This document shows, one piece after another, positions 18,708 to 28,104 of a stretch of DNA of 64,000 nucleotides. The DNA is taken from positions 310,001 to 374,000 of the forward strand of contig NZ_JAUSVF010000002.1 in the NCBI RefSeq assembly GCF_030814475.1. The letters are read 5' to 3'. Positions within the stretch are counted from its first letter, which is position 1; every line of letters starts with the position of its first letter. The notes below the pieces were generated by a model. That model was not told the DNA's origin, searched no databases, and saw nothing but the letters and a program-made list of their open reading frames with translations. A program made the position numbers and the translations under genes. The DNA is from Pararhizobium capsulatum DSM 1112 (GTDB lineage: Bacteria > Pseudomonadota > Alphaproteobacteria > Rhizobiales > Rhizobiaceae).

Positions 18708-19811
18708 ATGCGCGGCAGCGATGTGAGGAGCGGTCAACTTTTCAGTTATGTCGATCTTGAGGATCGTGTTCGTCGGGATCATCCGCTGCGGGCCATTCGT
18801 CAGATCGTGAACGACGCGCTCGTTTTGTTGGAACGGGAGTTTGCAGGGCTCTATTCACCGATCGGGCGGCCATCGATCGCGCCTGAGAAGCTTCTGCGCG
18901 CCATGCTTTTGCAAGCCTTCTATTCGATCCGTTCTGAGCGGCTTTTGATGGAGCGACTGGAATACGATCTTCTGTTCCGCTGGTTCGTGGACATTGGCAT
19001 TGACGATCCAGCCTGGGACCATTCGGTGTTTTCGAAGAACCGCGACCGGTTGCTAGAAGGAGACATCGCCGCGAAGTTCCTGGGTGCGATCCTTTCGCAG
19101 CCCAAGGTAAAGCGGCTGTTGTCAACGGACCACTTCTCTGTGGATGGCACGCTGATCGAAGCCTGGGCGTCGATGAAGAGCTTCAAGCCGAAGGACGGCC
19201 CAAGGGGCGATCATGGCGAACCACCATCGGATGGCGGCGGTCGGAATGTGGAAGCAGACTTTCATGGCGAAAGGCGTTCCAACGAGACGCATGCTTCAAC
19301 GACCGACCCGGATGCAAGACTTTATAAGAAGGGTAAAGGCAAGGAGGCCAAGCTGTGCTTCATGGGACACGGGCTGATGGAAAACCGCCATGGCCTGCTG
19401 GTCGATGCCTACCTGACGGAGGCCAGCGGATATGCCGAACGGGTAGCGGCGCTGCACATGATCGAGCCCTTCGCTGGGCGGACACAAGCGACTACCCTGG
19501 GTGCCGACAAGGCCTATGACACAAAGGACTTCGTCAAAGATTTGCGGTCGATGAAGGTGACGCCCCATGTGGCGCAGAACGTCAATGGTCGCCGCTCCGC
19601 CATTGACGGGCGCACGACGCGCCATTCCGGCTATGGGGTCAGCTTGCGTATCCGCAAGCGCATCGAGGAGGCGTTCGGCTGGATCAAGACTGTCGCGGGG
19701 CAGGACAAGACGAAGTTCCGTGGTCGCGACCGCGTCGGATGGGCCTTCACCTTCGCGGCTGCCGCCTATGATCTGGTGCGGTTACCGAAACTGATGGCGG
19801 TGTCGTCATGA
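18708..19811 (+). CDS. IS5-family transposase
   Basis: 367 residues, intact. The N-terminal DUF772-type region (VRRDHPLRAIRQIVNDAL, APEKLLRAMLLQAFYSIRSE) precedes a DDE core with candidate acidic residues in FSVDGTLIEAW, LGADKAYDTKDF and RIEEAFGWIKT. It should catalyse transposition of the surrounding element. The stop overlaps the next gene by 4 bp. Confidence 0.92.
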   Translation: MRGSDVRSGQLFSYVDLEDRVRRDHPLRAIRQIVNDALVLLEREFAGLYSPIGRPSIAPEKLLRAMLLQAFYSIRSERLLMERLEYDLLFRWFVDIGIDDPAWDHSVFSKNRDRLLEGDIAAKFLGAILSQPKVKRLLSTDHFSVDGTLIEAWASMKSFKPKDGPRGDHGEPPSDGGGRNVEADFHGERRSNETHASTTDPDARLYKKGKGKEAKLCFMGHGLMENRHGLLVDAYLTEASGYAERVAALHMIEPFAGRTQATTLGADKAYDTKDFVKDLRSMKVTPHVAQNVNGRRSAIDGRTTRHSGYGVSLRIRKRIEEAFGWIKTVAGQDKTKFRGRDRVGWAFTFAAAAYDLVRLPKLMAVSS

Positions 19812-20152
19812 GCGCGGCCTCGAACTGCCGCCTGATTGGCCGCTGGCGGATCGTCGAGGCCGATCTATGGGATCGGGATTATCTCGACCTGGTTGAACCC
19901 GCCACGATCACCATCGGAGCCAATGGACATGGAGAAATCGCCTTCGGTGCGATGCAAGCGGGCCTCCAACTCGGCTACAGCACGTCCATGGTCTCCTTCA
20001 CTTGGGCCGGATGCGACGAAATGGACGAGGTCTCGGGTGACGGTCATGCCGAATTACTCGACGATGGCGCAATCGAGATCGCGTTCGCTTATCACAATGG
20101 CGACGAGGCCATCCTGAAGGCCAAGTCAGAGACTTCTTCAACAGCCTGCTAG
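19808..20152 (+). CDS. IS5 passenger protein of unknown function
   Basis: 114 residues, acidic, beginning MSAASNCRLIGRWRIVEADL. It overlaps the transposase stop (ATGA) and its own stop codon lies in the right terminal repeat, so it is an integral part of the element. I recall similar small ORFs behind rhizobial IS5 transposases but know no function. Confidence 0.7.
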   Translation: MSAASNCRLIGRWRIVEADLWDRDYLDLVEPATITIGANGHGEIAFGAMQAGLQLGYSTSMVSFTWAGCDEMDEVSGDGHAELLDDGAIEIAFAYHNGDEAILKAKSETSSTAC

Positions 20153-20167
20153 AGGAAAACGACCCGC

Positions 20168-20326
20168 ATGAATGACAACGTCATCAAGTTCCAGCGCCCG
20201 TCGCCGAAGAAGGAACCGCCCAAGCTTGGACCGAAGGGGCGCAAGATCGTCATCTGGGTTGCCGCCATCGTCGCGGTCGTGGCGGTCTGGGCCTATTACC
20301 AGTTCATCTCGCCTCCAACTCTCTGA
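20168..20326 (+). CDS. small single-span membrane protein, 52 aa
   Basis: ATG 20168 to TGA 20326. A basic, proline-rich cytoplasmic start (MNDNVIKFQRPSPKKEPPKL) is followed by one hydrophobic helix (about residues 27-46) and a short tail. It begins 16 bp after the IS5 element, so its original promoter may have been displaced. Confidence 0.65.
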   Translation: MNDNVIKFQRPSPKKEPPKLGPKGRKIVIWVAAIVAVVAVWAYYQFISPPTL

Positions 20327-20389
20327 CGGGCACGATCCCGGAACCATCGGCCTTGGCTGTCGTTGTCCTTCAAATGGAAGGAGCATGCC

Positions 20390-20566
20390 ATGTCGATCGA
20401 GGACTATGCAAAGTCCCTGCTGACCGAGGTTGCGGGCAAGCCGGCATCGAAGACGGACGTGCCTGAGAGCGCAAAGGACGACCGGGCCGAGAAGCCGGAA
20501 CCCAACAAGCCGGATCCAGAGGAAGTTCAATATCCCGGCTATTTCGAAGGTCATGGCCGCCTTTGA
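20390..20566 (+). CDS. small charged protein of unknown function, 58 aa
   Basis: AAGGAG precedes ATG 20390 at good spacing. The product begins MSIEDYAKSLLTEVAGKPAS, is very rich in Lys, Glu, Asp and Pro in the middle, and ends PDPEEVQYPGYFEGHGRL. It is probably disordered. Family not recognised. Confidence 0.6.
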   Translation: MSIEDYAKSLLTEVAGKPASKTDVPESAKDDRAEKPEPNKPDPEEVQYPGYFEGHGRL

Positions 20567-20658
20567 GCAGGTCTTCTTCAGAGCTGGACAATCAACTTTC
20601 CTTGACGGCGAAGACGGAGAGTTGACCGTTTTGCGAGAAGAACATATCATGAACAATT

Positions 20659-21891
20659 ATGAAGAAATCGCTGGACGAACGCTTGGCCATTCTCTCGGAT
20701 GCAGCCAAATATGATGCTTCCTGTGCCTCGAGCGGCACGACCAAACGGGATTCGCTGAAATCGGGTGGACTGGGATCGACGGAAGGGTCGGGCATCTGCC
20801 ACGCCTACGCGCCAGACGGGCGCTGCATCTCGCTGCTGAAAATCCTGATGACCAATTTCTGCATCTATGACTGCGCCTATTGCATCAACCGGTCGTCCAG
20901 CAATGTCGAGCGGACGCGGTTTTCGGTCGAGGAAGTCGTGTGGCTGACGCTGGAATTCTACCGGCGCAACTATATCGAGGGGCTGTTTCTGTCCTCCGGT
21001 ATCATCCGCTCGTCGGATTATACGATGGAGGAGATGGTGCGCATCGCTCGTGAACTGAGGGTGACCCATAATTTTCGTGGCTACATCCATCTGAAGTCGA
21101 TTCCCGAGGCGTCTTCGCTGCTCATCGAGCAGGCCGGGCTTTATGCCGATCGGCTGTCGATCAATATCGAACTGCCGACAGACAAGGGGCTGACGCAGTT
21201 TGCGCCGGAAAAGCAGCCGGCCAATATCCGTCGCTCGATGGGTGAGCTGCGGCTCAAGATCGAGGCGGCCGGCGAGCCGACCTTGCAGACCAAGCGTAAA
21301 AAGCGCTTCGTGCCCGCCGGCCAGAGCACCCAGATGATCGTCGGCGCCGACCAATCCAACGACTGTACCATTCTTCGCACAAGCGCCCGCCTCTATGGCA
21401 GCTACGGGATGCGGCGCGTGTATTACTCGGCGTTCAGCCCCATTCCCGACGCCTCGAAAAACCTGCCGCTGATCAAGCCGCCGTTGATCCGCGAGCATCG
21501 GCTCTATCAGGCCGATTGGCTCTTCCGGTTCTACGGTTTCGGGATCGATGAAATCACTGAGAAGCAGCCGGACGGCATGCTGGACCTGAAGCTGGATCCG
21601 AAGCTCGCCTGGGCTCTGGCCAACCGGCACCGTTTTCCTGTCGACATCAACCGGGGGGAGCGGGAGATGTTGTTGCGCGTGCCAGGGCTTGGGACCAAGG
21701 CGGTGGCTGGTATTCTGTCGTCCCGCCGCCATCGCAGGCTGCGGCTTGAAGATCTCGCGCGGCTGCATGTTTCGGTGAAGAAGGTGCAGTCCTTCATCAG
21801 CGCCGAAGGGTGGACGCCGCATCGGCTGATCGATCGCTCGGACCTACGGGCGATGCTCGAGCCGAAGCCTGAACAACTGGCTCTCCTCTGA
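20659..21891 (+). CDS. radical SAM protein of the putative DNA modification/repair type
   Basis: 410 residues. The radical SAM cluster motif is CX3CX2C at C68, C72 and C75 (TNFCIYDCAYC). A helix-hairpin-helix-like segment (LLRVPGLGTKAVAGIL) near the C-terminus suggests DNA contact. This matches the family called putative DNA modification/repair radical SAM protein (TIGR03916), nearly always encoded beside the UdgX gene, as here: the stop and the next start overlap as TGATG. Its reaction is not established to my knowledge. Confidence 0.88.
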   Translation: MKKSLDERLAILSDAAKYDASCASSGTTKRDSLKSGGLGSTEGSGICHAYAPDGRCISLLKILMTNFCIYDCAYCINRSSSNVERTRFSVEEVVWLTLEFYRRNYIEGLFLSSGIIRSSDYTMEEMVRIARELRVTHNFRGYIHLKSIPEASSLLIEQAGLYADRLSINIELPTDKGLTQFAPEKQPANIRRSMGELRLKIEAAGEPTLQTKRKKRFVPAGQSTQMIVGADQSNDCTILRTSARLYGSYGMRRVYYSAFSPIPDASKNLPLIKPPLIREHRLYQADWLFRFYGFGIDEITEKQPDGMLDLKLDPKLAWALANRHRFPVDINRGEREMLLRVPGLGTKAVAGILSSRRHRRLRLEDLARLHVSVKKVQSFISAEGWTPHRLIDRSDLRAMLEPKPEQLALL

Positions 21892-23375
21892 TGCTGGTGA
21901 TCACGGTGGAGGGCAGGGGTGATCTTGCCGAATGGCGGGATGCCGCCCGGGCGCTGATCGGGGCGCGGGTAGCGCCGCACGAGATCGAGTGGCGCATCCG
22001 GGCAGATGCGTCCGAGGATCTTTTTGCGGATCTCGGCGGGGCCGACAGCTTTTTGCCGGTGATGCGAAATGCCTGGACGGCAAAGGTGCCGAGAGCGTTT
22101 CTTCCGCTCGCGGAAGCTGCTGTCTGTCACTCCGATCCAACAAGATTCCACAGATTGTACCGGCTTCTCTATCGTCTGCAGCGGGAGCCATCGTTGCTTG
22201 CCGTACGGGCCGACAGACATGTCGCCGATCTCTACGCTATGGAGAAATCCGTGCGGCGCGATTGTCACAAGATGACGGCCTTCGTTCGCTTCAAGGAAAT
22301 GCCGGCGGAGGAGGGGAGTCGACGCCGCCGTTTCTTCGCCTGGTTCGAGCCAGATCATCACATTGTCGGGCGGGTAGCGCCGTTCTTCCAGCGGCGGTTC
22401 ACCGATATGGACTGGGTGATCGCAACGCCGAAGGGCACGGCTTCCTGGGATGGCGAAACGCTGGAGGTTTCTTGCAGCCCCGCCGAAAATCCTGACATCA
22501 CCGATCAGACGGATGTGCTCTGGCGTATCTATTTCCGCAACATCTTCAATCCCGCCCGTCTCAAGGTGAAGATGATGCAGACGGAGATGCCGAAGAAATA
22601 CTGGAAGAACCTACCGGAAGCGGAGCTGATCCCCGGCATGATCGCCAGCGCCGAGGCGGAGGTCATCGCCATGGCCGAAAGCGCGGCAAAAGAGGCGCCG
22701 CTGTTCCATGCGCGTCTTCAGGCGGCAGCGAGAATCGAGCCCGAGAGGCTCCCGATGCCGCCGGGGACGCTGGAGGAGCTCCGTCAGCAGGCAATGACCT
22801 GCACGCGCTGTCCGCTTCATTGCAAGGCGACCCAGACCGTTTTCGGCGAAGGCCCGGCGGATGCCGATATCATGATCGTCGGAGAGCAGCCGGGCGATCA
22901 GGAGGATCTGGCAGGTCGTCCCTTCATCGGTCCCGCCGGCAAGGTTTTCGACGAGGCCGGCAGACAGGTGGGTCTCGATCGCACGCAGGTCTATGTCACC
23001 AATGCGGTCAAGCATTTCAAATACGAGCTGCGCGGCAAGCGCCGCATCCACCAGAAGCCGAACATGGACGAGGTGCAGCATTGCAAATGGTGGCTGGAAC
23101 GGGAGCTCGATCTCGTCAAACCGAAGCTGGTGGTGGCCATGGGTGCCACGGCGCTGGCCGCCGTGATGGATGGCCGGCAGAGACTTGCCGAGTTGCGCGG
23201 GCAGATGCTGGCGCTGGACGACGATCGGATGCTGCTGGTGACCGCGCATCCGTCCTACCTGCTGCGTATTCCCGACGAGATGCGTCGGCGCGAGGAAACC
23301 GATCGCTTTCACGGCGATATTGCGCAGGTGGCCGACTTTCAGAGACACGTGTCCCGTATGACGACAGGGCGCTGA
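21891..23375 (+). CDS. UdgX uracil-DNA-binding glycosylase fused to a TIGR03915-type domain
   Basis: 494 residues. Residues 1 to about 270 are the DUF4130/TIGR03915 DNA-metabolism domain; residues about 290-494 are a family-4-like uracil-DNA glycosylase. UdgX hallmarks are visible: GEQPGDQED, KRRIHQKP with H387 as the residue expected to bond covalently to the abasic site, and TAHPSYLLR. Cysteines in CTRCPLHC could be iron-sulfur ligands. UdgX proteins excise uracil and stay covalently linked to the site. The gene is translationally coupled to the radical SAM partner. Confidence 0.9.
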   Translation: MLVITVEGRGDLAEWRDAARALIGARVAPHEIEWRIRADASEDLFADLGGADSFLPVMRNAWTAKVPRAFLPLAEAAVCHSDPTRFHRLYRLLYRLQREPSLLAVRADRHVADLYAMEKSVRRDCHKMTAFVRFKEMPAEEGSRRRRFFAWFEPDHHIVGRVAPFFQRRFTDMDWVIATPKGTASWDGETLEVSCSPAENPDITDQTDVLWRIYFRNIFNPARLKVKMMQTEMPKKYWKNLPEAELIPGMIASAEAEVIAMAESAAKEAPLFHARLQAAARIEPERLPMPPGTLEELRQQAMTCTRCPLHCKATQTVFGEGPADADIMIVGEQPGDQEDLAGRPFIGPAGKVFDEAGRQVGLDRTQVYVTNAVKHFKYELRGKRRIHQKPNMDEVQHCKWWLERELDLVKPKLVVAMGATALAAVMDGRQRLAELRGQMLALDDDRMLLVTAHPSYLLRIPDEMRRREETDRFHGDIAQVADFQRHVSRMTTGR

Positions 23376-23635
23376 TCGCATCTAGCGGTGGCCGCGGAGA
23401 CGCCAGAATCCGGGGAGGAAACTGCTTTCGGGATTTGTAGCAAACGTGCAGCTTTCGCTTGTCAGGGTCCGAGCATGTCGCCGCAAGGTCGCGGCGGCAC
23501 AAAACTTTCCAAGCTTCGTCTAAATTAAGAAACACATTTTCTCTATAAAATTTATCAATTACCTAAGCTTGTTCTCAGGGCCGGCTGTCGGAAAAGGGCG
23601 ACTGGCCAATCGATCACCCGAGGAGAACGGTAAAT
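23376..23635 (+). promoter_or_regulatory. upstream region of the organosulfur operon
   Basis: A 260-bp gap with an AT-rich block at 23520-23570 that is a likely promoter. GAGGAG lies before ATG 23636. No CysB-type site could be assigned. Confidence 0.4.
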
Positions 23636-24988
23636 ATGACACGCAAGATCAGGCTTGGAGCATTCCTCCCCGGTGGCGGACAGCATATCGCCGCATGGCG
23701 GCATCCCGATCAGCCCGCCGATGGCGCTACCAGTTTCGAGTTTCACAAGCAGCTGGCGCAGACGGCTGAACGCGGCCTGTTCGACGCCTATTTCCTTGCC
23801 GACAACCTGGCGATCGGCTTTGGCGGTGCGCGCGAGGGCGGCAACGCCAAGATCGCTGGCTTCGAGCCGGTAACGCTGTTTTCGGCGCTCGCCCCCTTCA
23901 CCACCCATCTCGGCTTCATCGCCACCTCTTCGACGACCTATGAGGAACCCTTTACGACGGCGCGCAAGTTTGCTTCGCTCGACCTGATCTCGGGCGGACG
24001 GGCCGGCTGGAACGTTGTGACCACCACAGGCGACCTGACGGCGCAGAACTTCAACCGCGAAACGCAGCTGCCCCATGCAGCCCGCTACCGTCGCGCGGCC
24101 GAGCATGTCGAGGTCGTCAAATCGCTCTGGGACAGTTTTGAGGATGACGCCTTCCTGCGCGACAAGGACACCGGTGCATTCTACGATCAGGGCAAGCTGC
24201 ACGAGAGCGATCATCGCGGCGAGCATTTCCAGGTGCGCGGCCCGCTCAACATCTCGCGTTCGCCGCAAGGCTATCCCGTCATCGTCCAGGCCGGCCAGTC
24301 GGACGACGGGCGCGGACTTGCAGCCGCCACGGCCGAGGTGATCTTCACCGCCCACCAGCATCTGGAAACGGCGCAGGAATTCTACCGCGACATCAAGGCG
24401 CGCGCCCGTGGCCTCGGCCGCAATCCGGATTACATCCTCGTCATGCCCGGCGTCTCGCCCTTCGTCGGCCGCACGCAGTCCGAGGCGCGGGAGAAATACG
24501 AACGTCTCACCTCGCTCATTCTGGAAGAGGATGGCGTCGGTCTCCTGAACGGCCTGACGGGTGGCACGCTCGACCTGCGCGGCTATGATCTCGACGGTCC
24601 GCTGCCGCCGGCGCCGCCGACGGAAGGCATGAAGAGCCGTCAGGCGCTGATCCGCCAGATCGCCGACGAGAACAACTTCACCATCCGCCAGCTCTATCAG
24701 TGGATCGCCTCTGCCCGCGGCCACTACACCATCGTCGGCACGCCCGAAACGATCGTCGATACGCTGCAGGAATGGTTTGAGAACGAAGGGGCGGACGGCT
24801 TCAACATCCTGCCGCCGTGGCTGCCGACCGCGCTTAACGATTTCGTCGATCTCGTCATTCCCGAGCTGCAGCGCCGCGGCCTGTTCCGCACGGCTTATGA
24901 AGGCAAGACGCTGCGCGAAAATCTCGGCCTGCCGTTCCCCATCAACCGCTGGACCGCCGAACGCTCGGTCGTTCAGGCCGCTGAATAA
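23636..24988 (+). CDS. FMN-dependent monooxygenase, NtaA/SnaA/DszA family
   Basis: 450 residues of the bacterial luciferase-like group that oxidises organosulfur or aminopolycarboxylate compounds with reduced FMN. Signature stretches are RKIRLGAFLPGGGQHIAAWR, FDAYFLADNLA, TYEEPFTTARKFASLDLISG and GRAGWNVVTT. Next to a sulfonate-type importer it most likely releases sulfite from a sulfonate or sulfone. No flavin reductase gene is adjacent. First gene of a four-gene operon. Confidence 0.88.
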   Translation: MTRKIRLGAFLPGGGQHIAAWRHPDQPADGATSFEFHKQLAQTAERGLFDAYFLADNLAIGFGGAREGGNAKIAGFEPVTLFSALAPFTTHLGFIATSSTTYEEPFTTARKFASLDLISGGRAGWNVVTTTGDLTAQNFNRETQLPHAARYRRAAEHVEVVKSLWDSFEDDAFLRDKDTGAFYDQGKLHESDHRGEHFQVRGPLNISRSPQGYPVIVQAGQSDDGRGLAAATAEVIFTAHQHLETAQEFYRDIKARARGLGRNPDYILVMPGVSPFVGRTQSEAREKYERLTSLILEEDGVGLLNGLTGGTLDLRGYDLDGPLPPAPPTEGMKSRQALIRQIADENNFTIRQLYQWIASARGHYTIVGTPETIVDTLQEWFENEGADGFNILPPWLPTALNDFVDLVIPELQRRGLFRTAYEGKTLRENLGLPFPINRWTAERSVVQAAE

Positions 24989-25000
24989 AAGGGGGAAACC

Positions 25001-25852
25001 ATGGCTTACGACAATATCGACCTCTCGCTTGCTCCCGGCTTTTCCGCGGCGGACCGGCTGGGGTCAGGAACGGCAATCGGCGCACGTCTGCGCGAACTTC
25101 TCCTGCCGTTCCTGACCCGCTATGGGCTGGTCATCGCCTTCCTTGCCCTCTGGCAGGTGTCGAGCACCCGCGGCTGGGTCAATCCGGCCGTTTTCCCGCC
25201 GCTCGACGTGATCATCGTCGCACTTTGGGAGAGCCTCGCCAGCGGCGCCCTGCTCGATGATATCGCCATCAGCCTGCAGCGCGCCGGCATCGCCTTCTTC
25301 GCCGCAGTGGCTCTCGGCATTCCGCTCGGCCTGTTCATGGGCCAGATCAAGACAGTGGAACAGGCGCTCGATCCGCTGCTGCAGTTCTTCCGCCAGACCT
25401 CGGCTCTGGCGCTCTATCCGATCTTCATCCTGCTGCTCGGGCTTGGCGAGACATCAAAGGTCTTCGTGATCTTCTGGGCGACGCTGTTTCCGATCCTGCT
25501 CGCCACCATCGGCGGCGTGAAGGAAGTCGACGGCAAGCTGATCGAGATGGCGCGCACCTATGGCGCGGGCAGCTTCACCACCTTCCGCCGCGTCATCCTG
25601 CCGGCCTCCGTTCCGGCGATCTTCGTGGGCTTGCGGCTATCGGCCACGACGGCGCTGCTGCTCCTGATCGCCGCCGAGATGATCGGCGCCAACAAGGGCA
25701 TCGGCTTCCAGGTGATGAATGCCCAGTACAACTTCCAGATCCCGCTGATGTTTGCGGCAATCCTGCTGCTGGCGTTCCTCGGGCTCGCCGCCAACGCCGT
25801 GCTCGTGCTTCTTCAGCGCCGGCTCTGCCGCTGGTCGCAGCCCGGCCTCTGA
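25001..25852 (+). CDS. ABC transporter permease, SsuC/TauC-like
   Basis: 283 residues with about six helices and the BPD_transp_1 signature region (EMARTYGAGSFTTFRRVILP). Typical of sulfonate, taurine and nitrate importers. It starts 12 bp after the monooxygenase with a GGGGGAAA Shine-Dalgarno. Confidence 0.88.
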   Translation: MAYDNIDLSLAPGFSAADRLGSGTAIGARLRELLLPFLTRYGLVIAFLALWQVSSTRGWVNPAVFPPLDVIIVALWESLASGALLDDIAISLQRAGIAFFAAVALGIPLGLFMGQIKTVEQALDPLLQFFRQTSALALYPIFILLLGLGETSKVFVIFWATLFPILLATIGGVKEVDGKLIEMARTYGAGSFTTFRRVILPASVPAIFVGLRLSATTALLLLIAAEMIGANKGIGFQVMNAQYNFQIPLMFAAILLLAFLGLAANAVLVLLQRRLCRWSQPGL

Positions 25853-25894
25853 TCTCCGATTTTTCTCGTTTCACCCCTTTAAAAGGATATGTCC

Positions 25895-26890
25895 ATGACC
25901 TTCCATTCCCGCCGCCTTCTCCTCTCCGCCGCTGTCTTCCTCGGGCTCTCCGGTGCCTGGGCCGGCTCCTCCCTCGCTGCCGATGAAGTCAAGCTGCGCT
26001 ATCTCGCCAGCCAGGGCGGCCTTTCCGCCCATGAACTGGCCGCAGAACTCGGCTATTTCGACGGCACCGGCATCACGCTCGAAAATATCGGCTATGCCAC
26101 GGGCGGCCCGGCTTCGCTGATCGCGCTTGCTTCTGGCGACGCCGAAATCGGCAGCGCGGCAACTGCCGCCGTTCTGAACTCGATTGTCGGCGGCAATGAT
26201 TTCGTCGCCGCCTACCCGTCGAACGGCATCGACAGCAACGTGCAGTCGATCTTCTATGTTCTGGAAGACAGCCCGATCAAAACGGTCAAGGACATCGTCG
26301 GCAAGAGCATTGCAGTGAACACGCTTGGCGCCCATCTCGACTATACGATCCGCGAGGCCCTGCACCAGGTCGGCCTGCCGTCCGATGCCGCCAACCAGAT
26401 CGTCGTGCCCGGCCCGCAGCTTGAACAGGTGCTTCGCTCGGGCCAGGTCGATATCTCGGCCTTCGGCTACTGGCAGACGACGTTCGAGGGCGCCGCCAGA
26501 AAGAATGGTGGCCTGCGTGCAGTCTTCAATGACACCGACATTCTCGGCGAGATTGCCGGCGGCTTCGTCGTGCTCACCCGTGATTTTGTGAAGGAACATC
26601 CGGAAGCAGCCAAGACCTTCGTGGAACAGTCAGCCCGCGCGCTCGATTACGCCCGCGAGCATCCGGAGGAAACCAAGAAGATCTTTGCCAAGGCGCTGAA
26701 GGAACGTGGTGAGAATCCTGACATCGCGCAGTATTTCCGCGGCTACGGCGTTCGCCCGGGCGGCCGTGCCGTTGAGCGTGACGTGCAGTTCTGGATTGAC
26801 GTGCTGGTGCGCGAAGGCAAGCTGAAGCAAGGCCAGCTCGCCGCCAAGGACATCCTGTATTCGGCCGATACCGCCACTGCCAGCAACTGA
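25895..26890 (+). CDS. sulfonate/organosulfur-type ABC substrate-binding protein
   Basis: About 331 residues, SsuA/TauA-like (NMT1 fold). A Sec signal (residues about 1-28, ending SSLA|AD) precedes the mature protein, which contains VKLRYLASQGGLSAHELAAE and YATGGPASLIALASGDAEIG. AAAAGGA is seven bases before ATG 25895; ATG 25889 is too close to it. Expected in the periplasm, delivering ligand to the neighbouring permease and ATPase. Confidence 0.88.
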   Translation: MTFHSRRLLLSAAVFLGLSGAWAGSSLAADEVKLRYLASQGGLSAHELAAELGYFDGTGITLENIGYATGGPASLIALASGDAEIGSAATAAVLNSIVGGNDFVAAYPSNGIDSNVQSIFYVLEDSPIKTVKDIVGKSIAVNTLGAHLDYTIREALHQVGLPSDAANQIVVPGPQLEQVLRSGQVDISAFGYWQTTFEGAARKNGGLRAVFNDTDILGEIAGGFVVLTRDFVKEHPEAAKTFVEQSARALDYAREHPEETKKIFAKALKERGENPDIAQYFRGYGVRPGGRAVERDVQFWIDVLVREGKLKQGQLAAKDILYSADTATASN

Positions 26891-26901
26891 GGAAGAGCCA
26901 G

Positions 26902-27669
26902 ATGAGCGTTGCGCAGTCCATTCGCGGAGAGGTGACGATCCGTCACCTCTCCAAGTCCTTCACTCTGAACGGAAAGCCTCTGCCGGTCCTCCGCGACGTC
27001 AATCTCAACATCCGCTCCGGCGAAAGCCTCGCCATCGTTGGTGCCAGCGGCTCAGGCAAGACGACCCTGCTGCGCGTGCTTGCCGGGCTGGAAGAGGCGG
27101 ATGCCGGCGAGGTGCTGATCGATGGCAACGCGGTTCACGGCGTCGGCGCCGAGCGCGCCGTCATCTTCCAGGAGCCGCGGCTGCTGCCGTGGCTCACCGT
27201 CCTGGATAACATTGCCTTCGGTCTCGAAACCCGTGGTGCATCGAAGGAAGAGGCGAGGGCGCATGCCCGCCGTTATGCCCAGCTCGTTGGCTTGCAGCAG
27301 TTCGAAAACGCATATCCCCGGCAGCTCTCCGGCGGCATGGCGCAGCGTGTTGGCATTGCCCGGGCGCTCGCCGTCCAGCCGGAAATCCTGTTGCTCGACG
27401 AACCGCTCGGTGCGCTCGATGCAATGACCAAGATCGGTATGCAGCAGGAACTGGCGCGCATCTGGCGCGACGAGGACGTGACTACCATTCTCGTCACCCA
27501 TGACCTGGAGGAAGCGATCTATCTCGCCGACCGCATCCTCATCCTGCCGCGCGACAAGGGCGGCGAACCGAAGCTGATCGACATCGATCTGCCGCGCCCG
27601 CGCGACCGCAGTTCGCCGGAGTTCGTCCGCCATCGCGAAGAGTTGTTGCGGCTGTTCGGGTTGCATTGA
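26902..27669 (+). CDS. ABC transporter ATPase, SsuB/TauB-like
   Basis: 255 residues: Walker A GASGSGKTT (47-55), signature LSGGMAQRVGIARA, Walker B ILLLDEPLGALD, switch His in LVTHDLEEA. It is the single-domain ATPase of the sulfonate-type importer and the last gene of the operon. Confidence 0.9.
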   Translation: MSVAQSIRGEVTIRHLSKSFTLNGKPLPVLRDVNLNIRSGESLAIVGASGSGKTTLLRVLAGLEEADAGEVLIDGNAVHGVGAERAVIFQEPRLLPWLTVLDNIAFGLETRGASKEEARAHARRYAQLVGLQQFENAYPRQLSGGMAQRVGIARALAVQPEILLLDEPLGALDAMTKIGMQQELARIWRDEDVTTILVTHDLEEAIYLADRILILPRDKGGEPKLIDIDLPRPRDRSSPEFVRHREELLRLFGLH

Positions 27670-28008
27670 GAAGAGCATGTGGTAGCGAACAGTACACGGT
27701 TTCACCTGGAACCCTCGAAATACCTCCCCACTTTGCGCATTCATGATTCTCATGTCCGTTTTCAAGAGCTGCGGCATAGGTTTTCGTCTCGTCGAGAGCA
27801 TTATATGCTGCCTATTTCAAGACGCGGCGGCACTGAGACGACGGTTGCTCTCTGATGCGCGGGTTGGATACCGCAGGGCCGTGGTGCGTCTTCGGCCTTC
27901 CTCTGTCTCATAGGGCGCGTATTACCGTTTCAGGTTCGCAGAATCAGAACGAGGGTTGCCTTGACCGGCCGCCACACCCAGCAATAGGCAGCGGGATGGA
28001 ATTGAAGC
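27670..28008. other. intergenic stretch, no gene
   Basis: No supported coding region. It contains a short segment near 27710-27740 loosely similar to 30448-30485, which may be an IS end trace. Confidence 0.5.
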
Positions 28009-28101
28009 TGGACACCTTCTGTAATGGGTCAACTGGATTTCCTTTCGATCTTTCGTCATCAGCGGGCTTCACGCTTCTGTTCGTGGTCGCCGGGCGGGGC
28101 G
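28009..28101 (+). repeat. recurrent mobile-element-associated segment, copy 2
   Basis: Begins TGGACACCTTCTGTAATGGG and agrees with copy 1 (9504-9597, opposite strand) over about 90 bp. Here it adjoins an IS110 remnant, not an ISNCY one. Confidence 0.8.
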
Positions 28102-28104
28102 ACG

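Larger units (their letters stand above)
18628..20152 (+). mobile_element. complete IS5-type insertion sequence, about 1.5 kb
   Basis: Terminal inverted repeats are visible: left TAGCAGGCTGTTGAAAAAGT from 18629 and, at 20131-20151, its reverse complement with one mismatch. CTAG is present at both outer ends. Because the repeat itself starts with a palindromic tetramer, the true duplication cannot be separated from the IR. The element carries an intact transposase and a coupled second gene. Its completeness, next to many decayed ISs, suggests recent insertion. Confidence 0.9.
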
